The notes: generated by a model not told the origin, from the sequence alone. A stretch of 64,000 nt of DNA from Brachybacterium tyrofermentans (GCF_014897585.1 NZ_JABUXW010000007.1:111643-175642), one strand, 5' to 3'; counted from the first letter of the stretch, positions 1 to 8,573 are shown. Program-made: numbers and translations.

Positions 1-741
1 CCGTGATCCGGGGAGGAGCAGCGCGGGCGGCGTGCGTTCCGGGTCGAACAGCTCGGCGTCGGTACGCCCGATCAGCTGCCACCCGCCCGGGGAGGGCCGG
101 GGATAGATGCCGCAGTACCGGGCAGCCAGGCCGACGGCGCCCGCGGGAACGGAGGTGCGCGGCTCTCCTCGGCGCGGAACGTCCCAGGGCGGGCCGCCGG
201 CAGGGCGTCCGTCGGCGCCCGACTCCTCAGCGACCGGCTCCGCGGTTCTCGGCTCCTCGGCGACCAGGTACGGGAACCCCGGGGCGAATCCGCCGAACGC
301 CACGGTCCACAGTGCTCCGGTGTGCGCGGCGATCAGGGCATCGGTGCTCATCGAGAGCAGGTCTGCCACCTCGGCGAGGTCCGCCCCGTCGTAGACCACG
401 GCAAGGGTGTGCTCCGCAGCGTCGGCCTGCTCCTCGGCCGCTGCGGGCAGGGTGCTCAGCAGGTCGGCGAGCTCGTGGCGATCGCGCGGCGCCGCACCGA
501 CCAGCAGCAGCGTGCGTTCCGCGGGGACGAGGTCCACCAGATGCGAGGGGGCAAGAGCTCGCAGAGCGGCGGCCGCGGCGAGCACGGCGCCCGTGTCCGG
601 ATACTCGGCCAGGATCGAGACCTCCCCGGCCTGGTGCACCGCCGAGGGCGGCCCCAGCAGCTCAGGCGCTCCGGCTCCGTCAGAACCGCTGCCCACAGAA
701 CCGCTGCCCACAGAATCTCTGCCCACAGAATCCCTGGTCAC
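1..741 (-). CDS. pxpB: 5-oxoprolinase subunit B (PxpB/KipI-like), 3' end outside window
   Basis: Reading leftward from a GTG at 739-741 gives an open frame of 247 codons that leaves the window. It contains the family signature FGGFAPGFPYL at about residues 149-159, and further on PRTSVPAGAVGLA, GIYP, and SPGGWQLIGRT, which are diagnostic for the allophanate-hydrolase-subunit-1/KipI/PxpB family. With PxpA and PxpC this makes ATP-dependent 5-oxoprolinase, returning 5-oxoproline to glutamate in the cytoplasm. The GTG overlaps the pxpA stop (GTGA), so the two are translationally coupled. The first 20 residues are a DSVGS-like repeat coded by a 15-bp tandem repeat and are probably dispensable; a start slightly further in is possible. 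Whether PxpC is fused at the C-terminus cannot be seen. Confidence 0.88.
   Translation of the reverse strand, partial: MTRDSVGRDSVGSGSVGSGSDGAGAPELLGPPSAVHQAGEVSILAEYPDTGAVLAAAAALRALAPSHLVDLVPAERTLLLVGAAPRDRHELADLLSTLPAAAEEQADAAEHTLAVVYDGADLAEVADLLSMSTDALIAAHTGALWTVAFGGFAPGFPYLVAEEPRTAEPVAEESGADGRPAGGPPWDVPRRGEPRTSVPAGAVGLAARYCGIYPRPSPGGWQLIGRTDAELFDPERTPPALLLPGSR
681..740. repeat. 4 x 15-bp tandem repeat at the pxpA/pxpB junction
   Basis: Four consecutive 15-bp units (CAGAACCGCTGCCCA and variants) occupy 681-695, 696-710, 711-725 and 726-740. They run exactly up to the overlapping stop of pxpA and start of pxpB. Being a multiple of three, they add five residues per unit to the N-terminus of PxpB without shifting frame. 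Confidence 0.9.
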
Positions 742-1508
742 AGAGCCGCCTCGAGCCGCACGCCGACGTCCTCGAGACGGTCGCGGACCGCGCGGGCGAG
801 CGTCACCGCGCCGGGGGTGTCCCCGTGCAGACACAGGGAGCGGACGGGGAGATCGACCCACGTCCCGTCGTCAGCGCGCACGCGGCGCCCGGTCGCGATC
901 TCCAGCGCCTGGTCGACGACGGCGTTCGTGTCGGTGAGCACGGAGCCCGGGCGACTGCGCGGCAGGAGCGTCCCGTCGGAGAGGTACGCCCGGTCGGCGA
1001 ATCCTTCGAGCACCACGTTGATCCCGGCCGTGCGTGCCGGCGCGAGGACGGCCGCCCCGGGAGCGGCGAGCAGCGACAGCTCCCCGCCGAGCTCCCGCAG
1101 GGCCTGCACCACGGCGGCGGCCTGCGCGTCGTGGTGGGCCAGGGCGTTGTACAGCGCCCCGTGCGGCTTCACCCCGCGCACCGTGGTCCCCTCGGCCCGC
1201 GCCATCGCCTGCAAGCCGCCCACCTGCACGATCACGAGATCCGTGAGCTCGGTCGGGGAGATGTCGAGGAAGCGTCGGCCGAAGCCCTGCAGGTCCGGAT
1301 AGGCGACGTGCGCCGTGACCGCGACGCCCCGGGCGGCCGCGCCGCGCAGGGCCGAACGCATCGTGCCGGGGTCCCCGGCATGCCCGCCGCAGGCGATGTT
1401 CGCCGTGGTCACGACGTCGAGCATGGCGGCGTCATCCCCCATCGACCAGTCACCGAAGCCCTCCCCGAGATCGGCGTTGAGGTCGAGCAGCACGGGGTCA
1501 GCGGTCAT
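738..1508 (-). CDS. pxpA: 5-oxoprolinase subunit A (LamB/YcsF family)
   Basis: 256 residues, the usual length of the LamB/YcsF family. Visible motifs are LNADLGEGFGDW near the N-terminus, ANIACGGHAGD at about 36-46, VKPHGALYN at about 113-121 and CLHGDTPGA near the C-terminus; these are the conserved metal/sugar-deacetylase-like barrel motifs of PxpA. The protein is the catalytic partner of PxpB and PxpC in 5-oxoproline cleavage. It is the first gene of a leftward pair and overlaps pxpB by four bases. The 190 bp upstream carry a short repeat of CCTTCCATTGTCGG-like units but no clear operator. Confidence 0.93.
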   Translation of the reverse strand: MTADPVLLDLNADLGEGFGDWSMGDDAAMLDVVTTANIACGGHAGDPGTMRSALRGAAARGVAVTAHVAYPDLQGFGRRFLDISPTELTDLVIVQVGGLQAMARAEGTTVRGVKPHGALYNALAHHDAQAAAVVQALRELGGELSLLAAPGAAVLAPARTAGINVVLEGFADRAYLSDGTLLPRSRPGSVLTDTNAVVDQALEIATGRRVRADDGTWVDLPVRSLCLHGDTPGAVTLARAVRDRLEDVGVRLEAAL

Positions 1509-1698
1509 CGGTGATCGTCTCCTTCACACGGGGCGGAGGTGCACTTCCCTTGCCGGCCTCTCTCTGGCTGGCCTTTCCATTGTCGGCCCTTCCATTGTCG
1601 GCCCTGCGGCCGCGGGGCGACAGCCGACGTCAGTCCGCCAGGTCGTGCGGTCCCTCGGCCCACACCGGAAGCGGGTGCCTGGCCGATAGTGTCGAGGT

Positions 1699-2610
1699 AT
1701 GAGCCAGACCCCCGCCGACCAGCCCGAACCTTCCCGAGCAGGCCCGTCGGGAGCATCCGATCCCGCGGGGCCCGGGGCGGTCCCTGACCTCCCTGCCGGC
1801 CTCGGCTCGAGCGACCCCGAGGCCCCCATCGCCTATTCCGCGGCCGACGCCGCCGCTGCCGCGGACGTGCTGGACCGTGCGGGAGAGAGCGATCCGGAGA
1901 TGCTGGTCGCCCTGAGCGATGAGCAGCTCGCGGCGCTGGACGGCTACGCGCGAGCGCAGTTCACGGCGACCCCGTGGCTCGACGAGCACGCTGATCAGCG
2001 CCGATTCGCCGCCGGGGTGGGGCTGCGGTCGCTGATCGCCGCCGGTCAGGTGAGCGGGGGGATCGAGCCGAGCATCGGACGCCAGCAGTGGACAGCGGAG
2101 CCGATGATCGCCGGCTGTCTGGTGCTGCGGCGCACCGCGACCCTGTTCACCACCGCCGAGCGCACCGTGCAGACCGCGCAGGGTCCCGAGGTGCAGCGGC
2201 TCCACTATTACGTGCATCAGGGTGGAGTGCTCGAGGAGGAGGTCACCCCGCTCGGCATCCACCGCTTCACGTCCTTGCGTGCAGCGCAGGTCAATGCCCG
2301 TCTGCTGGCTGTCGTGGACCCTGCCGGGGTCGCCGCCGACGGCGGGGAGCCGATCCAGGTTCGTGCCTCCGAGCTCGCGGCGAGCCCGCTCGCGCAGCGG
2401 CTCGCCGCCACGCGCGCGCTGACCGTGTTCACGATCGTCACCACGGCGGACGGCGGAGTGAGCCAGGCGAGCGTGTATGCGACCGGCGACGAGGTGCTCG
2501 TCATGGAGGCCCTCGATCCGGGAGCGGACGATCCTGTGCTGGAGTTCCGCAGCGTCGACTCCGCGGAGCTGCACGCGCTGGCCACCGTGCTGGTGGGTGC
2601 CGCGGGCTGA
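1699..2610 (+). CDS. hypothetical protein, actinobacterial, soluble
   Basis: 303 residues from an ATG. The first 45 residues are a Pro/Ala/Gly/Ser-rich, probably disordered leader; the rest is a globular acidic protein without signal peptide, membrane segment or recognisable motif. The middle (about residues 130-240) has regular alternating hydrophobic strands. I do not recognise the family. It is divergent from pxpA and convergent with the sirtuin gene, so no operon context helps. The codon pattern, with strongly GC-rich third positions, supports a real gene. Confidence 0.7.
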   Translation: MSQTPADQPEPSRAGPSGASDPAGPGAVPDLPAGLGSSDPEAPIAYSAADAAAAADVLDRAGESDPEMLVALSDEQLAALDGYARAQFTATPWLDEHADQRRFAAGVGLRSLIAAGQVSGGIEPSIGRQQWTAEPMIAGCLVLRRTATLFTTAERTVQTAQGPEVQRLHYYVHQGGVLEEEVTPLGIHRFTSLRAAQVNARLLAVVDPAGVAADGGEPIQVRASELAASPLAQRLAATRALTVFTIVTTADGGVSQASVYATGDEVLVMEALDPGADDPVLEFRSVDSAELHALATVLVGAAG

Positions 2611-2677
2611 CGCTCGGCGGACCAGTGGAGTGCAGCGGAGCAGTGCACGTCAGCGCAGCGCAGCGGACCAGTGCAGG

Positions 2678-3910
2678 TCAGTCGGGATATCTTGCATGCC
2701 GCCGCCTGCCCGGGACGTTCGTGCGGGGTCGTTCGGCGCTGGGCGTTCCAGCATTCCAGCGTTCGAGCACGTCCTCGAGCCGGCCGTGCAGGCGCATGGT
2801 CGCGTCGGGGTCGGCGCGCGTGGGTCCGTCGTTGAGGATCACGACCGGTGTGCCCTGCTTGCCGGCGGCGCGCACGAACCGCAGTCCGGACTGCACGGTG
2901 AGGCTCGAGCCGAGCACCAGCAGCGCCTCCGCCTGGTCGAGAGCGGTGAAAGCGGCGGCCACCACTTCGGGGCGTGCCGATTCCCCGAAGAACACCACGT
3001 CGGGTTTGAGGATCCCTCCGCACAGCGGGCACGGCGGATAGCGGAAAGAGCTGGTGCGATCCACCTCGGCGTCCCCGTCGGGCGCCTGGGCGGCGTCGGC
3101 CGCGAGATCGGGCAGCCGTGCCGCGAGCTCAGGGTTCATCGAGAGCATCCGCGAGTGCAGCGCCGCGCGGGAGGAGAGGGCGTCGCAGCTCTGACAGCGC
3201 ACCCGGTCCAGTCGACCGTGGAGGTCGAGCACCGGGGAGGAGCCGGCGGCCTGGTGCAGTCCGTCGACGTTCTGGGTGATCACCGCGGGGGTGGAGAACA
3301 GGGTGTGGCCGAGTCGGGCGAGCAGCAGATGGGCGTGGCCCGGGCGGGCACGGTTGAACTGCTCCCAGCCGACGGTGGAGCGTGCCCAATAGCGGCGTCT
3401 GGCCAGGTCATGCCCCATGAATTCCTGGTAGGTCATGGGGGAGCGGGGCACGGCGTCGCGGCCTCGGTAGTCGGGCAGCCCGGAGCCGGTGGACATCCCC
3501 GCGCCGGTCAGCACCGCGACCGGGCGTCCGCGCAGCAGGTCGCGGGCGGCGTCGACCTCGTCGGACGGGCTCTGCAGGCCGTATTCGCTGCTCTCCATGG
3601 GACCCCAGGCGGGCAGGCGCGGTCCTCGTCGCCGACCGGTGGATCCCGCGACAGGGGCTGCGGTCGAGAACCAGCGGCCGACGTCCGCCGCTGGGCCGAT
3701 GTCCGCAGCTACACCGGCGTCCGCAGCTGCACCGGCGTCCTCCGCCGGGTCGATCTCTGCCGTCGGGCCGGTGTCTGCCGCCCGGCCGGTGCGGCCTCGG
3801 GTGCCCAGCGCACGTGCAGGGTCGGTCGGGCCCCGGGTACCGGATGTTCCCGTCGGCTCACCGTGATCGGACCGGCCCGGCGGTTCCCCGGTGACCGAAT
3901 CGCTGTTCAT
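2678..3910 (-). CDS. NAD-dependent protein deacylase (sirtuin, Sir2 family)
   Basis: 410 residues when read from the ATG at 3910, which overlaps the stop of the upstream DedA gene as ATGA. The Sir2 core starts near residue 105 (MESSEYGLQ). Visible motifs are GAGMSTGSGLPDYRG (NAD binding), TQNVDGLHQAAG, the catalytic-histidine segment LDLHGRLDRVRC, two zinc-knuckle CxxC pairs (CQSC and CPLC), KPDVVFFGE and LGSSLTVQSG. It should remove acyl groups from lysines using NAD+. The N-terminal 104 residues are Gly/Thr/Ala/Asp-rich low complexity (repeats of AADIGPAAD type) and look disordered; translation could instead start at the internal ATG at 3598. The four-base overlap favours the longer form. 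Confidence 0.9.
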   Translation of the reverse strand: MNSDSVTGEPPGRSDHGEPTGTSGTRGPTDPARALGTRGRTGRAADTGPTAEIDPAEDAGAAADAGVAADIGPAADVGRWFSTAAPVAGSTGRRRGPRLPAWGPMESSEYGLQSPSDEVDAARDLLRGRPVAVLTGAGMSTGSGLPDYRGRDAVPRSPMTYQEFMGHDLARRRYWARSTVGWEQFNRARPGHAHLLLARLGHTLFSTPAVITQNVDGLHQAAGSSPVLDLHGRLDRVRCQSCDALSSRAALHSRMLSMNPELAARLPDLAADAAQAPDGDAEVDRTSSFRYPPCPLCGGILKPDVVFFGESARPEVVAAAFTALDQAEALLVLGSSLTVQSGLRFVRAAGKQGTPVVILNDGPTRADPDATMRLHGRLEDVLERWNAGTPSAERPRTNVPGRRRHARYPD

Positions 3911-4554
3911 CCCTCGAGCGTAGGTGCTGGGTGGGGGTCCGTGTCGGGAGACCCGCGTCGGGCCCGGCGTCGGCGGGCGATGAGGCCTACCGCAGCAAGC
4001 AGTCCTGCCCCGGCAACGGCGACGGAGTAGACCCGCACGAAGCTTTCCAGGGTGTCCCCGCCGGCCTGGCCGAAGGCATATCCGGCGATCACGAAGACGG
4101 CATTCCAGATTCCCGACCCGAGCCCTGTGGCCAGGGCGAACAGGCCGACGTGCATCCTCTCGATGCCCGCTGGGATCGAGATGAAGGTGCGCACCATCGG
4201 CACGAAGCGGGCGATCACGACGGCAGGGAATCCCCAGCGGTCGAAGAATCGCAGAGCCGCGTCGACGTCGCCCTGCTCCAGCAGCGGGAGGCGGGCGATG
4301 ACCGCCCTGGTGCGGCGAAGTCCGAGTCCTCGGCCGACGGCATACACCCCGAGGCCACCGATCACCGACCCGGCGGTCGTCCACGTCAGCGGGACCAGCA
4401 CGTTCTGTCCGTCCGACGCCGCGGCGACTCCGGCGAAGGGCAGCAGGATCTCCCCGGGGATCGGCGGGAAGATGGCCTCGGCGGCGATGACCAGTGCCGT
4501 GCCCGGCCCGCCGAGGAGCTCCATGAGGCCGATGGCCCACGCGGTGATGTCCAC
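3907..4554 (-). CDS. DedA family integral membrane protein
   Basis: 215 residues with the DedA/SNARE-associated (VTT) fold. Seen are the early FPPIPGEILLPFAG segment, the helix RFFDRWGFPAVVIARFVPMVR with the essential Arg-Phe-x-Pro, and the ISIPAGIERM segment, followed by further membrane helices and a basic tail. DedA proteins act as lipid flippases/scramblases, often for undecaprenyl phosphate, and affect membrane homeostasis. Its stop overlaps the start of the sirtuin gene by four bases, so both are likely made from one message. Confidence 0.93.
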   Translation of the reverse strand: MDITAWAIGLMELLGGPGTALVIAAEAIFPPIPGEILLPFAGVAAASDGQNVLVPLTWTTAGSVIGGLGVYAVGRGLGLRRTRAVIARLPLLEQGDVDAALRFFDRWGFPAVVIARFVPMVRTFISIPAGIERMHVGLFALATGLGSGIWNAVFVIAGYAFGQAGGDTLESFVRVYSVAVAGAGLLAAVGLIARRRRARRGSPDTDPHPAPTLEG

Positions 4555-4674
4555 GGCCGCCTCCTTCCGCCGGATGAGCGCGACGCTAACCGCCAGGAAT
4601 GGCGGGATGGTGAACAGTGCATGGCGATGGGTCGCATGAGGTGGGTGCTGCGCGGGCAGCTGGACAGCGCGAGA

Positions 4675-6384
4675 TCAGTCGGGACGGTCGACGGTGCCGT
4701 CGGTGTAATCGGTGCCGTCGGTGCTGCTCGGCCCGCTTCCCTCGCCGAGGTTCCCTTCGACGTCACGCTGAGCCTGCTCCTCCTGCGGAGGTGGTGTGTC
4801 CGATGAACTCGTGAGCTCAGGTGGTGGCTCGATCCGAGGCCCCGTGAGGGCTGTGGGCCCGGTAGTCCTCACGGTGCCTCCCCGGCTGGTCCAGGTCACC
4901 TGATGGCCGGGGCTCTCGGTGGAGAGCTCGACGGAGGTGGTCTGCTGTTCCTTGTCGTTGCAGAAGGCGCAGAGCCCCTGCCCGTTGTCCAAGCAGGTGT
5001 GGCCGCCGGCCGCGTAGGGCCGGATGTGGTCGCTGTGCCGGATCGGGGCGTTGCAGAACGGGCCCCGGCACGTCACGTCGCGCCAGCGGATGAATCTGGC
5101 CAACGCGCGGGGGAACTCACGCGCCACGGAGTCGACCGCGACGAGCTCACCGGTGGTGGGATGCGTGTAGAGCCTGCGGAGGGCGAGCCTGACCGCGGGG
5201 GCGTCGGCCCCGAACGCGTCGTCCAGCCCGCGGGTCTCCACCGCTACAGGGTCGAGGTCGGTGGGTCCCGCGGCAGCATTCTGCGTTCCCGGGCCGCCGG
5301 TCGGGACGGCCGGCGCACGATCCTGAGCGAGCTCGCGCAAGGGCCCGGAGAGCTCGTGACGCAGTGCTTCGACGGGCACGGGGCCGTACCCCTCGACGTG
5401 GGCGAGCTCGCCCTGTCCCGGATGCAGCAGCGCCCGGTCCGTGATGATCACGCCGATATCGAGGTCGGTGCGGTCCATGCCGTCCTCTGCGCCGAGGAGG
5501 GACGCGATGAACGAATCCGCCTGGATCTGCTGATGGCCGCGCCGGTCGCCGCTCGCCCGGAGCCGCTCGGCCTCCAGGGAGAGGCGCTTGCGGATCTTCA
5601 TCGCGTCCAGGGCGGGCAGGCGCGCCGAGACCACCGCCATCCCGTGCTCGCCACGGCGCACGGTCACGCTGCGAGTTCCCCGGGCATGCTCGTGCCGACG
5701 GCTTTCGCCCTCCGCATCGGACGCTGCGATCGCTGCAGCCACCGCGCCCTTCCACTCCTCGGTTCCGCACCCGTCGAGTGCGGCGAGGCGGGTCCCGAGC
5801 AGGGCATCGACCTGTTCGCGCTGGGCAGGTGCCAGCGGCGCGACCGAGGCGGCCATGGCCCGGACGGCGCTCTCGCTGAGCAGGCCCGTGGCCAGGGCTC
5901 GAAGCATCGTCGGCATCGACTCCACGAGGCGTCGCGCAGAGGCGAGCGTCCTGCTGGCCAGGTCCGGGGAGCGACGGGTGCTCATCGAGACGTCGCGCGC
6001 TGCAGCGCGGTCCGCACGCCGGTCCGTGTCCTCCTCCGGCTCGACGGCCTCCAGCTCGTACGCGGCATCGGCCTGCGCGGCGGCACGGTCCTCGTCCCGC
6101 AGCGCATCCGCCAGGGCGACCATGCACCGCGTCTCCAGGGCGTCCATCGCGGAGCGCTGCTCCTGCAGGCGTCGGATCACGGCGGAGTACTGCCCCGAGG
6201 AGCCGGGCGCCGGCGAGAAGAGGCCACCGGGCTCGGTGGCCAGCTCGACCAGGAGGAATCCTTGGTCCCCCAGGAGCTCGGCGAGCGCCGTCGGCCCCTC
6301 CGCGCGAAGCGCATCGAGCAGCTGCTGGGCGGGATCGCCCTCCGCTGCCTCGGTGTTCTCCGCGTAATCGTTCATGCCCACCAT
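4675..6384 (-). CDS. DUF222 and HNH endonuclease domain protein
   Basis: 569 residues from ATG 6384 (566 if the ATG at 6375 is used). The N-terminal two thirds are the helical DUF222 domain common in actinomycetes. The C-terminal part has a classical HNH nuclease: CRGPFCNAPIRHSDHIRP, then GGHTCLDNGQGLCAFCNDKEQ, with paired cysteines for zinc and the DH catalytic pair. Such proteins occur in many near-identical copies per genome and their biological role is uncertain; they are often mislabelled as intein/REP13E12-like. The C-terminal tail is Gly/Ser/Thr rich. It stands alone on the minus strand. Confidence 0.88.
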   Translation of the reverse strand: MVGMNDYAENTEAAEGDPAQQLLDALRAEGPTALAELLGDQGFLLVELATEPGGLFSPAPGSSGQYSAVIRRLQEQRSAMDALETRCMVALADALRDEDRAAAQADAAYELEAVEPEEDTDRRADRAAARDVSMSTRRSPDLASRTLASARRLVESMPTMLRALATGLLSESAVRAMAASVAPLAPAQREQVDALLGTRLAALDGCGTEEWKGAVAAAIAASDAEGESRRHEHARGTRSVTVRRGEHGMAVVSARLPALDAMKIRKRLSLEAERLRASGDRRGHQQIQADSFIASLLGAEDGMDRTDLDIGVIITDRALLHPGQGELAHVEGYGPVPVEALRHELSGPLRELAQDRAPAVPTGGPGTQNAAAGPTDLDPVAVETRGLDDAFGADAPAVRLALRRLYTHPTTGELVAVDSVAREFPRALARFIRWRDVTCRGPFCNAPIRHSDHIRPYAAGGHTCLDNGQGLCAFCNDKEQQTTSVELSTESPGHQVTWTSRGGTVRTTGPTALTGPRIEPPPELTSSSDTPPPQEEQAQRDVEGNLGEGSGPSSTDGTDYTDGTVDRPD

Positions 6385-6497
6385 GATTCGCGGGACCCGC
6401 GGCCGAGGGAACCGGCGAGTCACGATGGTGGAAAACCACCCGCTGTGGAGGAAAGGTCGGCATGGAGCCGAGCCCGGCAGCAGGCCTGCACCTCGTT

Positions 6498-6571
6498 CAC
6501 GGCGCGGTCGCACCAGCGTGGCGGCACGACTCACGGCGCGGTCGCCGCACCCACGTGGCGGCACGACTCAC
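6498..6571. repeat. two direct copies of a ~34-bp GC-rich unit
   Basis: The sequence CACGGCGCGGTCGC begins at 6498 and again at 6532, and GTGGCGGCACGACTCACG follows each time. It fills the gap between the HNH gene and the orphan binding-protein gene. No gene is visible in it. Confidence 0.7.
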
Positions 6572-6623
6572 GTCTCGACCGCACTCATGTCGCGACCTCC
6601 GTCGAAGCGCGGGGCACGTGTGC

Positions 6624-7946
6624 TCAACCCTCGGGCTGCATGCCCTCCAGGACGCTCAGGAGCTCGTCGGCGACATCGGCCAGGGGCCGGTTCCCGAACA
6701 GGGACTCCTCGCCGAGGCGGGAGAGCTCATCGCCGAAGCCGACGCCGGAGGCGGGCGTGACCAGGGGAGGTCGCACCACCTCGGCCTGCATGTCGCGGGC
6801 GAAGTCGAGCGAGACCATCTCGTTGTCATCGAGCACGGTCGCGATCTCGTCCTGCAGCTCGGGGAACGAGGTCACGCCGCGTTCGATCTTGAGGATCTTC
6901 GCGGCCTCCGGATCGCGCAGCAGGAAGTCCACGAGCGTCGCGGCGGAGTCCACAGCCTTCGAGCCGGCGGCGATCGACCAGTACATCGAGGCCTTGTTGA
7001 CCATCTGCGGGTCGCCGCTGGTGCGGGCGGGCAGGCGCAGCAGCTGTAGGGGCGCCCCGGTGGACTTCTGGAAGGTCTGCACCTGGGTGTGGAACTGGAG
7101 ATGGAAGGCGGCGCGGCTGGTCCCGAACCGGCCCTGCTCCACGCCGGCGGCGAAGTCCTCGATCTGCTCCGAGGGGCCGACGACAGCGCCGGACTCGACC
7201 AGCGCGAGGGCGTACTCGAGGTAGGCGACGATGGTGTCCTTGCTGATCAGCGTCTCGTCCTCGCGAGGGAACAGCTGCTCGCCGCTCTGGCGGGCCCAGG
7301 CGCCGAGCTCGGCCGCGCTGGTGCCGAAGAAGTCGAAGCCGATGATGTCCTCGTCGGCCTCCTTCGCCCAGTCGCTCACTGCGCCGGTGATCTCGGCGAA
7401 GTCGTCCCAGGTCCACGAGGTGTCGTCCGGCATGTCGAGGCCGGCCTGCTCGAGGATCTCCGGGTTCACGCCGACGGAGAAGATCCCGACGCCCAGCGGT
7501 GCGCCGACGAGCGTGCCGTCGGCCAGGCGCCCGGTGTCCAGCACCGCTTCGTCCATCGCGCTGAGGTCCAGCAGATCGGTGACGGTCTCGAGGTCGAGCA
7601 GCGAGTTCCGGGTGCCGTAGGAGTCGATGTAGGCCTCGTCCATCTGCAGCACGTCCGGGGCGTCACCGCCGGCGAACTGGGTGGCGAGCTTGTCCCAGTA
7701 CCCCGTCCACTCGCTGTACTCCGGGCTGACGGAGATGTCGTCGTGGGCCGACGAGAACAGATCCAGCGCGTCGCGGGTGAGACCGTTGCGCAGGTCGCCG
7801 CCCCACCAGTAGATCCTGACGGCGCCGCCGTCCTCTCCTGAACCGCCGGAGCCCCCTGACCCACCGGCGGCGTTGGGGCCGCAGGCGGCGAGGACGGGCA
7901 GGGTTCCGGCGGCGAGCAGTCCGAGGGTGCGTCGGCGGGTGATCAT
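6624..7946 (-). CDS. sugar ABC substrate-binding lipoprotein, orphan copy 1
   Basis: 440 residues. Lipoprotein signal: TRRR, hydrophobic stretch, lipobox LAAC with Cys22, then a Gly/Ser linker. The mature part is a family-1 solute-binding protein of the CUT1 type, with IYWWGGDLRNG, WDKLATQFAGGDAPDV, QMDEAYIDSYG, and TWTWDDF. It would be anchored outside the membrane and deliver an oligosaccharide to a permease. No permease genes adjoin it. It is clearly a close paralogue of the binding protein at 24913-26211 (both end with EGMQPEG/TGMQPES) and more distantly of those at 8574 and 30327. A TGAAACGACTCA-type site lies 60 bp upstream. Confidence 0.9.
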   Translation of the reverse strand: MITRRRTLGLLAAGTLPVLAACGPNAAGGSGGSGGSGEDGGAVRIYWWGGDLRNGLTRDALDLFSSAHDDISVSPEYSEWTGYWDKLATQFAGGDAPDVLQMDEAYIDSYGTRNSLLDLETVTDLLDLSAMDEAVLDTGRLADGTLVGAPLGVGIFSVGVNPEILEQAGLDMPDDTSWTWDDFAEITGAVSDWAKEADEDIIGFDFFGTSAAELGAWARQSGEQLFPREDETLISKDTIVAYLEYALALVESGAVVGPSEQIEDFAAGVEQGRFGTSRAAFHLQFHTQVQTFQKSTGAPLQLLRLPARTSGDPQMVNKASMYWSIAAGSKAVDSAATLVDFLLRDPEAAKILKIERGVTSFPELQDEIATVLDDNEMVSLDFARDMQAEVVRPPLVTPASGVGFGDELSRLGEESLFGNRPLADVADELLSVLEGMQPEG

Positions 7947-8005
7947 CGTCGATCCTTCCGGCAGGGCTCAGGTCGTCGGGTCCACGTCCGCGGAGTCTCG
8001 ACGCG

Positions 8006-8019
8006 CTGAGTCGTTTCAG
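8006..8019. promoter_or_regulatory. putative LacI-family operator, TGAAACGACTCA type
   Basis: CTGAGTCGTTTCAG, the reverse complement of CTGAAACGACTCAG. The 12-bp core TGAAACGACTCA is identical to the cores at 30162-30177 and 37568-37583. It sits about 60 bp upstream of the start of the orphan binding protein at 6624-7946. It is an imperfect palindrome of the kind bound by LacI regulators. Confidence 0.6.
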
Positions 8020-8181
8020 GGCGAGCTGTGCGGTCACAGTAGCCGGGCGTTCGCAGCGCGGACAAGAGGCGCGGGCACCCGCGTCACCTGGTCGATGCCG
8101 GCCTCGGGTGCGGGGTGGCGTCGGGGTGCGTGCGGCGTGACATGCAACGTTGGAGGTCTCGCGTCATGGCGAGGGTGCGAG

Positions 8182-8214
8182 TGCAACGCAACTGCAACGC
8201 GACTGCAACGCGAG
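8182..8214. repeat. three phased 11-bp repeats TGCAACGCGAC
   Basis: TGCAACGCAAC, TGCAACGCGAC and TGCAACGCGAG lie end to end, one per helical turn. A fourth related TGCAACG copy, inside the palindrome CAACGTTG, is at 8143-8152. They are 50-80 bp upstream of the TTGACA element of the next gene and could be an activator array. Confidence 0.6.
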
Positions 8215-8262
8215 CGCCGCATCGTCGTGACGCAGCCGTAACGCCGACATGACGCGGACGGG

Positions 8263-8292
8263 TTGACAAGGAGGGTTGTCAAGCGCTTTCCT
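8263..8292 (+). promoter_or_regulatory. promoter with AAGCGCTT operator before the 8574 operon
   Basis: TTGACA at 8263-8268 is a consensus -35 box; a weak -10 (TTTCCT) follows at 8287. The LacI-type palindrome GTCAAGCGCTTTCC lies at 8278-8291, over the spacer and -10, as expected for a repressor site. The same TCAAGCGCTT core occurs at 26352-26366. Confidence 0.55.
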
Positions 8293-8573
8293 GAGGTGTG
8301 TCGCCCAGCGGCCACCATCCCGTTCGCGGGTCGGCGGAGAGCGGGCGGCCAGGAGAGAGGAATGAAACCTTTCACCGCCGCAGTGCCCTGGTGCAGTGCC
8401 CTGGCGCGCGCCGTCGTGCGTGCCGGGTCGCAGCGGGCAGGATTCCAGCGGTCCGGGTCCCGGGCCGACGGGCCCGCCCGAGCATCGCCCCCGATCCGGG
8501 CCGACCATGGTGGTCGACCCGAGGACCTCGCTACGGCGCTCTGGATGCGCAGTCGAAGATCACAGGAGATCTC

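Larger units (their letters stand above)
7947..8573. other. 627-bp divergent regulatory region between two binding-protein genes
   Basis: No gene is supported here. It contains a TTGAAACGACTCAA-type site (8006-8019), three phased 11-bp repeats (8182-8214), a TTGACA element followed by an AAGCGCTT palindrome (8263-8291), and about 280 bp of leader in front of the rightward binding-protein gene. The long leader shows no riboswitch I recognise. Confidence 0.7.

Noticed and set aside
3..1514. 503-codon open frame on the plus strand over the pxp genes
   Set aside because: Arg/Pro/Gly-rich shadow translation; the minus strand carries clear PxpA and PxpB motifs.
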